In this document: positions 22,467 to 34,803 of the stretch, in pieces
How positions within the stretch are numbered: position 1 is the first letter of the stretch
Layout: each line of letters begins with the position of its first letter
NCBI GenBank assembly: GCA_003999685.1
Contig: CP021227.1
Coordinates: 806,001-870,000 of the forward strand
Direction: 5' to 3'
Length of the DNA: 64,000 nt
Source: Taiwanofungus camphoratus
Lineage: Eukaryota; Basidiomycota; Agaricomycetes; Polyporales; Taiwanofungaceae
The notes under the pieces: generated by a model
The model's input: the letters and a program-made list of their open reading frames with translations, nothing else
What the model was told of the DNA's origin: nothing
Databases searched by the model: none
Program-made: the position numbers and the translations under genes

Positions 22467-25400
22467 CGTCAGGTCTTAGGGTGATCTCAATTGCTCCTGC
22501 ATGAGCCATAGCGATGTACGCATGGTGAGATCACATGTAGGTGACACTGCGCCGTTATTACATGCATCACCATGGCCTACCTCCTGAGTATAGCTTCGAG
22601 TGAGTCGTGCATGGGTCGGACTGGTCAAGTACACTAGCTTCTTGTGAATGATTCCTCCCACTGCTTAATTTATCCCGAGACTGGATTTAAGCATGAAATC
22701 ACAATAGCTGTCTGAACTCGTATATCTTCGCAGATACCTAAGATATTCTCGTCATACCCTTCTTGCAACGCTGCGAGGGAGAGCTCACGCCTCTCACCAA
22801 ATACCTAAGTATGGCCTTAAGATTTGAGCGACGCTAGCATGAAGAACCAGTGCACATTTTATGACATATCAATCAAGCATTGCTGCTCACGTCAGTGGGC
22901 ATGGTCAGAGGTCTCTGATATTCGGTATTCCACCATGAGTCGTTGAAGGGGATATCTTCAGAAACGAGCATGACGTGACACGAGTCATACAATGCACACA
23001 AGCTAGAAGGGACGCTGTTCTTGTTCCAACGTTTGAGAGATAGATGACATACAATGAACTGAGCATATCTCTCGGGGATCAAACCACCTTCTTGTACAAA
23101 GCGCAGTCTGGTAACATTAGTATAGTCGGCACGGTCCTGACACGAGTCCCAAAAAAAGGGAAGCTTCCATACTCGACCTTTATGATAAATTCAAATCATT
23201 GCCGTAGAGCTGGATTGCATTCGTGGGCGAGGCCAGACCTATGTTATATGTGATAAGAGTGACTACGAACAGCGAACCTTTGGCATGGTTCTGACGGTGA
23301 CTGCAAGCTCCTGCAATCACCTAAAATGACAACAGTTCGAAGCAATCACGAGAAGTCGATAACTACACATTTGCGCCGCCAAAAGTGCGTGGGATTCCCA
23401 TAGGGCCCCTGAGGCACTTGATAGGTGACGAGTTGACTTACTGGCACAAGTTAGGTAAGACTAGATCAGCAGAGCTTACCGAGCCTGAGGACTCATGCTG
23501 ACATGGTCATAAGAATGAAGCTCTGCATCTGACGTACCGGCTTGTCTGAGCTCGCACTAGTTGCCCAAAGATGTTTTTCTATTGGTGCTGTTGGAAAAAC
23601 TGTCTGGCCTGACTTTTCTGCGCAAGGTCAGATGCGAGGGACCCGTAAAATGTGATGAAGTCCAGGGTTTCTCACTCACCTATCTATCAATGAATGTCGA
23701 AAAGCATCCATATCGTTCATACAGACACAACGTCAATAGTCATATCAGTTTGAGGGGTACCTCATTTGGTCCCTACGTCGGTTTGTTCTCAAACATTTCC
23801 TGTGAGGTATGAGTCATCGTTCTGTTGTATCTGCGCGGCCAGAAATGGGGCACGGTTCGTGGAGAGATGGATCGTGGTAGCTGCTATCCTGAATGTTCTG
23901 TAGGCAGTTATCTTACATGCAGAAAAGCCGCTGCTCCCGATTTGGACTGTGTCCGATATATACTTACTTGCCTGAGGGCAAAACGGACTGCGAGCAACCT
24001 GAGATCGGGTGTGAAGCACGCGCTAGCAGCCATGACCCATCCGCGTTAGGACTTGATGTTCGGCACCTCGAACTCTGCTCGTCAACCACTAAACAAATGC
24101 GTAAGGCAGTAACTCTACTTCATCTCGCTTTCTCACCGCAAGCCCTACTAGGCACTTGGCTGGACTGTACCTGAACTGTGTGACATCCTTTAGCAATCAG
24201 TGCACAAGGTCGTTCAATTTTAACTTTGCTCCGCGGCATTCTGGCCTGGTGTTGATCAGATTCTAGACGACTTACAGACCGCAATGTCAAACGAAGATCT
24301 CAATATGCAATCGAACAAATCCGCAGGCTTCGGTTCCAGGAGCACCCGTTAGTGCCAGGGCTTTTAATGACATTCACCAGGCGACACAGGTTCAATCTGT
24401 CTAGTAAGAATTCAATACGGTAGACGCTCCCTCGAGCAGTTAGCGCACGGTCCTTGGAAATTGAAGAATATGGAGAGATCCAAGGTAAGCTAGTCCAAGC
24501 CCAGGAAGGATACCCACACATCAATCGACCAGACAAAATTTGGCGGAATGACGAACGATCAAGTCCCCCAGCCTGAGAGCTATGGCCATACCACGCGCTC
24601 ACGTGCACTTCGCGATAACTTCAAACAACGGTCGACTAGTACAACCACCGTCATGATTCCTGAATACTGTTTTAATCTCTTCGTCGATTCGAATGTGTTT
24701 ACATCACTGCTTATTATGTTCCTCCGGCCAGGACGGCCGGGATGCATCGCTAGTGTCGAACAACATTCCGATGACACTCCGTCCACCTATCGAATAAACC
24801 ACGATGGCAAGCCTGGACCTGGATCTGCAACTTGCAGCTTTTCACGATGAACCTCCCTCCAGTTTCGAATAGGCAAGGACGAAGTGCTTTGCGCAGCGTC
24901 TCAAAGGCTGGTATGGTCGGACTATCCTTTGCGTAATTGCGCATCTGAGGCCGGATGGCTGCAGTACCTCCTACCGTGTTGGAGTGGAGGGACATAGAGC
25001 AGTCCGTCTCGCATTTTTAATCCTCCTTCTGTCGCTCGTCTATTGCATGACCACGTGTCGTTTTCAACCTGCTTATGAGCGAAAGTTTATCGTTTATTAC
25101 AGCCTATAGCCTCGTTTCCTTATTTGCTTCACGTCTCCAAACCAGTTTACTCACTACTGTACGGGGAATCCACAGCGTGTTTAGATTGTCCCACAGTGCG
25201 CATGCTGTCTCAGCACCTGCATTGGTGACGTTGAACTGTCCCACTCCACTTCATCGGACCTGTCTCTCAATTTCTTGCACAATCAAGGAGTCATCACTTG
25301 GCCTTGTTCTCTCCCGGAACATTTTCCACCGGGCTATCACGGACGTTGTGGCCCTTGTCTGCCCATTCCCCTTTCTTAATCCCCACGTCTTTCAGTTGCC

Positions 25401-28400
25401 ACATTGTTGTTCGCGCTGCCTCTGTCGTTGCTGCAATAGCGTTTGCACCCACCCTGGCCTTACCGCGACACTCGCTCTCCTCACCGCCTTAGTGATGGCC
25501 CAGACAGTGATTTCCCCCCCGTATTTTTGATCGTATTCTACTTCTGCAGAGCCTGAATATGGTCTGCTTGCAACACACTCACGCCCCTCGCTTGGAGCGT
25601 GCTAACATGCTGCGGACTGCCAGAGTTCTCGGCAGATGTCAGCTCAATTCTGGGGAGACTGGACCACATGCGGCATGCGAGAACGTTATGGCTGCCGTCA
25701 GCACCGACGTCATACTTACCATCACGCGTTCATCCCGTTAACAGCATCGTTGGCTCAGTACTTCTCCTGCTATTATTCACAGTCCTCGATTCCTCGCCGA
25801 GCCATCCCCGCTCCGCCCGAGTGTTATTATAATGCTCCTCATCTCATGGATACCATAACCCTCGCTTCAGATCACCCTTTCCGCTCAGGTCTCCGCGTCG
25901 CTCTTTGTTGCGTTGATGGTTCCGACGTTCGCTTCTTGCCTTGTAGTCTTCCGACGCTCGAGTTCGTCAACGCGCGCGAGTACAGTCTACTTTTGAGACG
26001 CCCGACTTGACCTTCTCGGTAGCGCGATCGATAGGCTTCATGCGGGACGCTCATTGGGGGAAGCTGATATCTGCGAGGTGCGGTTGGCAAATGGTAATCG
26101 AACTTCCGTTGCTATACGTTGATCCGTCCCATTCCACTTCATCGTACCTGTCTCTTTTCCAAATTCACTCAATACTGTCGTGTAGACGTCTTGCCTCCGT
26201 CTGATGCTTGTTGTACCTCAACGCTTGATACCCAGTCTTGCTTTTAACAGCAGAGTCTGTAGTATGTTAATCAGTGCCTCTCTGGTCAGCAGTAATCCAT
26301 GTTCTATGGAAGAGAACAAGCATAAGACGAGATGGTCAGCCAGTCCGCCCAGCTCGCAGGACTCATCTCACCCACATAGCTATCAAGTACTGTGAACGGC
26401 TTGGATGTCTGTCACTGATCAGCATCCAGAGAATTGGTCCCCCGACGCTGCTGGTCTCAGCAGGCGGGGTTGGAAGAGCTAGCTGAGGTCACTCGTTCTC
26501 TATACACCCTAGGACGGCACATCATACAGTTGAAGGTCGTAAGCGCGATACATGATGTTCGCAGTTCAATATCGCTATAGGGAGATCGGAAGCATTTACC
26601 ACGTCATTGTACCTAGCTACTCTAGCTATACGGTGACGGTTTCCTGATGTGCATCGACGGCCAAGTCGTTCTGAGTCACTTCGTAAAGAACACACTCATG
26701 ACGAGACCAGATGATTACAGTCAGAACTTCCGCGACTCGCCTCGATTGACAGCATCTAAAATGTACTCACAATTCCCATTATCTATATGCTCAAAAACAA
26801 TTATTTACATCTGTGCAACGCGCTGCGAGGATGATGGCGCAACTGCCGAGATGAGATGCTTTAGGTTCACAACCACGATACAAAAAATATACATTTGGAA
26901 GAGAGAGGAAAGACGATATAGAGATCTCGTGAGTTCAGGGATGTTACCAGAGCATGCAGGTACAGAAATGGCAACTTAGGTGGGCGTCGGGAGGACATGA
27001 GAATGCGTGGACTGTTCCTCATCCCCTGCTAGTCAGGGGCAGGCGTCGATAGTGTCGCCTCATCATCATCCCATAGGTACCGGTTCTCGGAGACCCAGAG
27101 ATACTGGAGGAGGATTCGAGGCTGAGCAGCGATTGATAAGACCAAGGACGACTCGACGACACATAATCGACCTGAACAAATGACAGAAACATAAGCCTGA
27201 GTTTTGAGAGGAGCGCGATGCTAGCCATCTTATGACAAGGGAAGCAACCCTAAATAAATAAGCGGAACAGGCCCTACCGAGCACTTGGGCACTTAGGCAT
27301 CGGCCTGAGAGAGAGGCCTTCCGAGTCCGTGAATGTTTCTGCGAACGACTACGCACCAATTGTGGCACCGTCTGCTCTCTATCCTCTTTCTTGTCATGCT
27401 TCATCCCTTCTGCTTGATCACAGGAGAGACATCACGGCACTGCGTTTGCAGTGAATATGCGACGAGCTGGAAGATTAACATCAACATAAGTCGGACGATG
27501 ACAATGCTGAGTAGGAATGGGTGTTGTCCTCCGTCTGTGGCAGTCTTCGGGAACATGTTAACATCTATGTACGTGCTGACACATGTGTCTGTCCTCAGAA
27601 AACACAGTTCTTTAGATATCATCCTCGTTGCTTTCCCCTTGTATCCTGATTCTTGTTTGTGGTCACTCATTGCAGCGGCATGGACGAGCTCATAGACGGG
27701 CCATGGACTCTGAAAGTGTTATGAAACATGGAGGTGTATGCCTGAGTATATAATCTCATATTTGCCCTACCACTTACGCACCACAGGAGTCAGACAATCT
27801 GGATAGCAATCCCGGTTGCACTCGTATCTTTTATTTGTTGATCGGCTGTCAAACTGGGGGCCTGAGCTTTGAGATTGCCCTCAAAAAACTTTGATCAACT
27901 GTCACCATCTCCACTCGATCAGTTCTTTCTTGTGTGCAGAATCATCTACTCTCCTGATCAACGGCCCGATTATTGTACGGTACGTACATGTTTCCTCTTG
28001 ACAAGCTCTTAGCCCATTTCACTTCTCCAGTGCTCGCTGTACACTTCACCTTCAGCACCCAATGCGAGCGACTCAGCCTCAGGGCTCATGTCAAGTTCCA
28101 TGCCATGCTAAGCCAATGGAGGTTATAATGAAAATGAGACTCAACAGAGTTGAATCTGCATAGAGTGTGCCCCGCTGTGAATGTGCCTGTAGGAATAGAC
28201 ACAGTTCCCACTATCCACCACTTGCTCAACTGACCTCTGAGCTGGCCAGCGCATATAGTGCCACCTTCACTGCCCTCTCACTTTGATTCGTGTGCAACAT
28301 CATACAAAATTTCCATTGTTTACGGGATTACTGGGCAGCTTGGATGACGGTCTGGAGCCTGGCACCGCGTTCATGTACCTGGGACTATCATCTTGTCCCT

Positions 28401-28693
28401 TTCATGACAGCACACTCATGTGCAAGGAAGGAGTGCTCGTTGATCATTATGTGTATTACTTCCATTACTTTCATCGCCAATGCTCAACCTCAACAAATCG
28501 TATAATTCATCTTTATTTGTGTGTTTGCTGTCTCAAATGTTCTGTACAATTATATTATATTGACAAGCTGTGGCGAGGCCAACACAGTGCTATAGCAAAG
28601 GTACGTCCCTGAATGTTCATCATGCTATACCATAAATTCACATCATTGAACCACTCTCCTCCCAGTGAAAGTCAGATTTTTGACATCATACCA
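22467..28693. other. 6.2-kb region without a recognised gene
   Basis: Open frames are short and none shows a family motif I recognise. A ~30-bp imperfect direct repeat containing CCACTTCATCG is present near 25240 and 26128. A stretch at 25075-25530 is open for 151 codons and partly hydrophobic but has no codon or motif support. It could be degenerate transposon or unannotated lineage-specific sequence. Confidence 0.5.
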
Positions 28694-29573
28694 TAGTGTG
28701 CCGGTGTTATACTCAGTGACAGTGTACTGATATTTAACGTGGAGACCTGCCTTAATAGATTTGTCACCTCAAGGTCACAGCGCATGTATACAAAAGACTT
28801 ACGGGTCTGGCTTTTTGTGTCACTTTTGTGACTATGCCTGAGTGACTGTATCCCTCTGTATCTGTGAACACCACCTTCATATCAACACGATTTTGAGGAT
28901 CTAACTACAGATTGCAAAGGCATCAACATCAATGGGGTCAGACCATAGGAGAGAAATGTACGTCAGCCATGTTCTTCTGCGTGAAAGTGTGCTATCGCTA
29001 TATAGGTTGGATCGTGGAATTTACTGATGCAGTCTTCAAGTTGGGACATCATGGTTAATTTCCCTCATTTTTATACACAGAGTGCCCCAAATGATCTACT
29101 GTTCATATAGTGATGTGATGATACAAAGTCATGCTCTATCTCATGGTGGTATGCAGACATATGCCACCTCTGATACGGTAGAGAAGCAGATGCCTTATTT
29201 TGCGAGAGGGGGTCTCATACAGTCTGGTATACTTTGTATCCTTGAATTGCATGTATAATGATCTGATTATTTCCCTCGTTTCATAGGACAGCAATTGAGA
29301 GGCTAATATGATTGTGGCCATCTCTATAAAATACTTCAGTGGGACCAATGAGTGGCAATAAGCTGTTTCCGCAGCATGCAAGGGGCGATGACTTCTCTTG
29401 TGATTGCCAGAGTGATCATCTCAGTGACTGCTGTCTGTGGTGGGCCCTTCGGAGCATGTTACGCCACCACTCAACGTATCAGTGACTGGGCATTTGCAGC
29501 CCATCTCTGACCCTTATCGTTAAGCTGTGGACGCTCTGATTATTCCTCAAAAAGCCCTTGTCGTTGTTCACAC
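28694..29573 (+). repeat. Left terminal inverted repeat of the RPC6 unit
   Basis: Aligns in reverse complement to 50205-52834 (minus F1 copy G). Shared landmarks include GACAGTGTACTGATATT near the outer end and GACGCTCTGATTATT near the inner end. The two repeats differ by scattered substitutions and small indels, mostly transitions. The outer end is near 28694; similarity stops abruptly beyond it. Confidence 0.8.
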
Positions 29574-30939
29574 CTGAAGTTGTTATCATGATTGGTTTTG
29601 TGTGCTTTAAGTTCCTTTGTGACTGGCTGGACCACCTCACTCATGATATCCTCGGCCCCTACTTTACAGGAAGCTTTGTTCATCCTGCAATCCCCTTGTC
29701 TGATCACACAGAAAATTGATCTATTGCAGTAATGTTGAACCAATAGGTGTAGCATAGGAAGAGATTGGTCTGCTGCTCCAATTGTTTCCATGAGCATCTT
29801 CTGGTGCTGTGTCACAGGTGTCACGAGGGGTGTCTGTTTGAAGTACAAAGATTTGATATGCAGCCGGCCTCATACATATTTAGTGGCTGACATTAGAAAC
29901 TGATAGTAATACCGTAGTCAAAAGACCAATCTTTTCTACATGCATTAAAAATCAACTGGTACCTCCCCAGCATTCATCCAATCCTTAAAGTAACCACAGC
30001 CAGATGGATTGACCGGCCCTCCAACTTTGCAAAAGGTGAAAGTAGGACAATGAGTACATGGTGTCATGGACAAACCAAATGAAAAATGTTCCTCCCTAAT
30101 GGCGTGGTAGACATGTGTTGTAAAATCATTCATTGAGGCATTTTGTTTGTTAGAGCCATCATCACGGATGACGTGGCTCTCCATATCAGAAGATGAGGAG
30201 CTCTTGCTGCCGTACTTGCGTCTTGCCTTCTTTGATTTCCTCCCAAGTGATGTTGTACCCTTGCTGCTGCACCCTGCATTCTCTGCTGATGATGCCCTCG
30301 TCCTTCGCTTTCCTTGTGGCTTACTTCCAGAATCAACTACCTCCACCGCAGGTTCTGCACACCTTCGCCTTTTCCTAGACTTTAAGGTCACATCAGATGT
30401 ATCACTGGACCAGTCAGATGTTTCTTTTTCATCTCCACTGCTATGTCTTCGTTTTCTTGATTGATAGACTTCTTTGACCTTATTGTCACCCTCATATATG
30501 CGACTCCCCTCATGGTAGTATTTTATATCATCACTGTCGTCATGATCGGAGCCACTGTCGCTAAGTCTAGTAGAATCGTATAACATTGCTCCGAATATGG
30601 GGACCTGCACAAATGATCATAAATAGGTCTACAACTTGTACAAAAGAACGTTATGACCTTCTCAACTTTCCCATCCAGAACAAGCGTGTTGAGGAGTGTT
30701 TCAACATGTTCCAAAGATAAATCAGTGATAGTAATCCTGCTCTTCTTGAGAAAATACTGGACATTACGAGTTGTGGGGTATCACAGTGAGTTTGAAATTG
30801 GGAACAATAATGGCTGAGACTGTTGAAACATTTGTTTCGGGAGGCTCTAATGAGGAGAATAGATACAATATTTGTGGAAAGTGGACTAACGTACATACCT
30901 TGTCCTGAATGAATTGTAGGCATGCACTTTTGAGGAGTC

Positions 30940-30944
30940 GTATG
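30940..30944 (+). repeat. Gypsy-A target duplication GTATG, left
   Basis: GTATG here and at 49035-49039 directly flank the two LTRs; removing one copy restores the RPC6 reading frame exactly. Confidence 0.92.
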
Positions 30945-31488
30945 TGATACAAGCTGGTATCAATGACCGTGAAGCCTCGAACATGAGGGCCTGACTATGA
31001 GAAATGGTAGCGAGGGCTTAAGGACACAGCATATGTCCTTTCGAGCAAAGTCAATAAGAGTCGAGCAAGTACTCAGGTACGAAGCGAGAGGTTGTAAGAT
31101 ACGAGTATAAGATTGCTAGTGGTAACTAGCTACTTGATAACCAGATCAAACTTAAGGTCCGACCTACAAAGTACAGGGCCTTATATACATATTCTACTCT
31201 GCGCACGGACCATGGCACGTGGTCTAAAAATCAGCATGAGTAAGCGTAAGTAAGGCAATATGAGTCATCAGGCCATATTAGCAATCAGTATACGTAAGAT
31301 GGAATGTGTAAGCAGGGCCCAATATGAGTCAGTGTCCATGAGTAACTGGGGCCTGTACTGTAAGCAGCGATGAGTCAAGACACTGCGCAAAGAAGCTGGG
31401 CCTACCCAAGGCCCATCCTAGAAGCAAGAGGTCATGGGACCAATCCGAGGTCTGACCGATATGATACAAGAGAAAAGAAACTGTATCA
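30945..31488 (-). repeat. Gypsy-A 3' LTR
   Basis: 544 bp, plus-strand ends TGATACAAGC and AAACTGTATCA. Followed at 31489-31500 by the complement of a polypurine tract (GTAGGGGGGTAA on the minus strand), which marks this as the 3' LTR. Confidence 0.9.
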
Positions 31489-31500
31489 TTACCCCCCTAC
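31489..31500 (-). promoter_or_regulatory. Polypurine tract of Gypsy-A
   Basis: Minus-strand GTAGGGGGGTAA abuts the 3' LTR, the position from which plus-strand DNA synthesis is primed in LTR retrotransposons. Confidence 0.75.
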
Positions 31501-31820
31501 TTATGATTGAACGCCTGGTCAATCAATTGAAACTCCAATGGGTAATGTGTCGACCTTTCTGTTTGAATGAACTTGAAACGAACTTCCGAGGATGAACTTG
31601 AAAAACCTCGAGAAGTGACTATGCAGGTGTTTCACCGCGACTCATAAGGGATGACCCTTCCAACTGTGAGGATGTTTCACCTCAAACCCATAGGGGATGA
31701 CCCCTCAAACCGTGAGGATCCTTTCACCTCAAACTTGGCGAGTGTTTCATCGTGCACCTTACAGTTTTACAACATGTCGGTCATGCTGTAGTTTAACGAC
31801 GTGCACGGTCGTGCTGTAGT

Positions 31821-32075
31821 TTAACAACATGCACGGTCATTCCCTTGCAGTTTAATGACATGCAGGAACCACTCTGGGTGATACGGCAGTTCCAGGTCGT
31901 TGGCGAATGCATAACAGACGGCGGTGCATTCGCGTGTGAGATGCCCAGGCGATGGGCGACTACAGTGGAGACATTTGTAGTCGGGGCACATCCGGTGCGA
32001 GTGACAAGTGCTATCGCAGAGGTAGCATGGACCGTAGCGAGTGAACGAGGATGAAAGACCGTTTGACTGAGACAT
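31821..32075 (-). CDS. Small double zinc-knuckle ORF downstream of Gypsy-A pol
   Basis: 84 codons starting at an ATG, 37 bp after the pol stop at 32113. It encodes CYLCDSTCHSHRMC (C-x2-C-x4-H-x4-C) and CLHCSRPSPGHLTREC (C-x2-C-x6-H-x4-C), then CYAFANDLELPYH and a short hydrophobic end. Nucleic-acid binding is the obvious role for such knuckles; what it does for the element is unknown. Its position between integrase/chromodomain and the 3' LTR is not that of a normal gag knuckle. The frame is open and intact although pol is full of stops. It could also be the remnant of a longer accessory protein. Confidence 0.55.
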   Translation of the reverse strand: MSQSNGLSSSFTRYGPCYLCDSTCHSHRMCPDYKCLHCSRPSPGHLTRECTAVCYAFANDLELPYHPEWFLHVIKLQGNDRACC

Positions 32076-32309
32076 GCAGGTGATGAGTGGGGTGAGAATG
32101 CCACTTTTCTACTCATCGTAGATTCTTGCGCTGCTTATAAGTGTTCAGCAGCTTGTCCGCAGTACCAGTGATAGGTGTCAGGCCCTTCTAGGCCCCATGG
32201 AGTGCCCTCACTTGACCCTAGGACCTTAGTCATGGCTTCGACGCCACTCGACGCATCCGATACAGCCTGAAAAGCCATCGTGGGACTCTCCGATAGCCTC
32301 GAATCACGT

Positions 32310-33914
32310 TGATACGACTTAGGGGACCCTGGTACCTAGGGAGTGCTCCGCAACGTGGCTGTGGGGTAGTGTGATAACTGTGAGGGTGTGAGGGTAGGAG
32401 CTACAACCTGTATGATACCGGGAAACCTGTATGTCTTGTTTTTGTAAGTAGGGGAGTAAGGGGTCAAGGGTCCTGCACAACAGGATCTTGTTCCTAAGTG
32501 CTATACTATCCCTAAGGCCTTGCGAGGCCCTCCGAAGTACGCAAAGTTCTTCGAGATTCTGCGAAGTCCTTTGAAGTTTTAGCTAAGTCGCACGAGCTGA
32601 CTTCGTAGATGCTGCGAAGTCCTTTTAGCTAGGGTTAGCTAAAGAGCGTAAGGCTTAGAGGTTTGTTAGAGCGAGGTGGGCGAGGTTTGGCTAGCGTAGG
32701 AGACCTGTAGGAGAGGTCGGAGAGTTCGAGGGCGTAGGGAGATGTACTATAGCCTGAAACTAAAGCTATGGGAGAGTTGTAGGGCTATTCGTAGGACGTA
32801 GGGATGACGCAACGTGAGCCTAAGGGTATAACTAAGATGGAGGCCCATCGGGTAGATGCTATATGAGGTGCCGAAAGGTGCGAAGTCACGGCGACTTCGT
32901 GGATTGTAGTGCATAGTTCAGGAAGCGTAGACGTGGTTCGTAGATATATCGCGAGCGTAGACGTAGTTCAAAGGTACTGAAATGGAGCTGGGGTGGAGAC
33001 TTAGGGACCTTAGGACCGTTCCTAAGGTTGTACTCGCGGCGCTTTCCTGAGATCGGAGCTACAGGGGAACTGGTATTCCAAAGAGAGAAGCGTGCACGGA
33101 GGGGTCTCCCATACATAGTAAACTACCTCTGACTAAATAGGGGAGCGTGAGGTGAACTAATCTTGCGCGAAGTGATCCTTACGAGTCCGAAATGTGTACT
33201 AAAGCGCATGGACTCTGAAGTGAACACAAGGAGGATAGGAACTAATTAGGAACTGAAACAGGGGAACTACGTATGGTAGAAAGGTGACCAACTTCATTCA
33301 CGAGGGCGGGATGACTATCCGAGAGCAGCCATGCGCTGTGATCACCTATCTTAGCGGGCTAAGAGCGCACGAAGTTCTTAGCAGCGGGACTTGGCCTAAT
33401 TGGGGTAGGAGGTGTCCTAACTGGGTGGAGGGCCATATGGGTACGCCCTAGGATGATCTTATGGCATAGGATCGAGACCCATGGGGGTGCACAAGGCTTC
33501 CTAAGTCCAACCTCTGGAACTTCGGACCGTTTCGGAGCCTATCGGAGGTAGCTGCAATCACAAGAGCTAGGAGAGACTTAGCTAAGACTTCTTAGCTAAG
33601 TTCGGGATGAGTGACGTAGTAGATAGGACCTAGATCCAATGGAACAGTATGGGAGGGCCGGCAGTGTCCGATAGTGGACTTAGCAGGAGTTAGGGACTTC
33701 GCGTCTAGCATTCGAAACCTCGTAGCACCTCATGTGACTTCGCAAGACTTCGTAGGGTGTTAGGAGGGTTTAGGAAGGAAAGGGGGCGTTAGGAATATTA
33801 TAGGGACCTATCCCTCCTGTCGTAGGCTGTAGGAGAGTCTTAGAGTGGTCGGTTGGGGGATTAGAAAGCTCCTAAAATCGCGATTTGGGGCCCAGGAGGC
33901 TACAGAACTCATCA
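32310..33914 (-). mobile_element. F1 element copy C, in F2 copy X
   Basis: 1605 bp with the usual termini, flanked by a perfect ACGT duplication (32306-32309, 33915-33918); F2 copy Y shows the uninterrupted site. Two internal segments present in other copies are missing (near 32605 and near 32715), explaining the shorter length. Confidence 0.85.
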
Positions 33915-34363
33915 ACGTCACCGCCACTCCGCCAGTTCCGGTCTGATGTTCTGGTGTACTGTTCCCTCTATGCGCAATACGCCACATGCAGTTGCCACTC
34001 AATGTCCTTGCACGTGACCGGTCTTGCCACTCTGATATCGCTCAATCTGCTACGATGCGCCACTCGATGTACTCGATAACGCTATGGCCCCAGGTCTTGT
34101 CTTAGTATATTTCATGTATGTTCCTTTGTTTCAGCCTTTCTAGTGACGACAAGTAGCACAGGCCACTCCATAGTTTGTAGTACACAAGTAGTTAGAATGC
34201 CACTCGTACTATGCCACTCCCGATGCGCCTTATATTATAGTACAGTAGTATAAACGTGATGTATGGTGTCTGGGAACAACAGAGAAGTTTTCCCCCATCC
34301 TGCAGAAGCTCAAGAAGAGCACCTTCGATTCAGTCTCCTACTGCGTTCTACTGCATCCTTTTG

Positions 34364-34552
34364 TCTTCGATTATGTTTGAAGAGTTGCGTCTACTATCTG
34401 CCTTCTACAGTATCTTGAAGGGTTGCGTCTCGTCCATCTTCGACATTCGTCGAAGAGTTGCGTTCAGTCTTACGTCCACCTTCGAGTCACATCGAAGGGT
34501 TGCACTAGCATCTCTCTCTAACCCAAGTCCACCTTCTACAGTAATTTGAAGG
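34364..34552 (+). repeat. Stem-loop array in F2 copy X (five hairpins)
   Basis: Same hairpins as 15927-16061 plus a fifth (CCTTCTACAG...GAAGG) at 34532-34552 that duplicates the second. Most differences from copy Y fall in loops; the stem change in the first hairpin leaves a G-T pair. Confidence 0.72.
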
Positions 34553-34803
34553 GCTGCGTATCAGCTAAGTTCTCACGTTTAAGCCTCTCCTTAGTATAGT
34601 ACAGCATAGTAGCGCATCGAAGCTACGTCGAGCAGTCACGACACACATTGAAGGTCATCAAAAACCTTCATAGACATCTCTCGACCCATTTGAGATTGGG
34701 AACCCTTTGCTGCTGACTCTCCCCTCCACACTAACTAGTGCTATAGCCTCCCAGCTTCTCTAGGTCGTATCCAGTAGGGGTTGGAGTGTTATAGTACGCA
34801 TCA

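Larger units (their letters stand above)
32169..34803 (+). mobile_element. F2 element copy X, in Gypsy-A chromodomain
   Basis: Ends TGATAGGTGTCAGG and AGTACGCATCA; flanks CCAG (32165-32168) and CCGG (34804-34807), a 4-bp duplication if one CpG has decayed. Without nested F1 copy C it is about 1.03 kb, slightly longer than copy Y mainly through an extra hairpin unit. It splits the chromodomain after EPEENLAG; the end of pol (ADKLLNTYKQRKNLR, stop at 32113) lies on the far side. Confidence 0.82.

Noticed and set aside
25075-25530. 151-codon hydrophobic open frame
   Set aside because: No recognisable family or consistent extension; competing frames are equally long in parts.
29540-29848. 102-codon minus-strand frame between RPC6 and the left TIR, considered as a transposase remnant
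   Set aside because: No catalytic motif or similarity recognised; partly overlaps the TIR, whose right-hand copy does not keep the frame evident.
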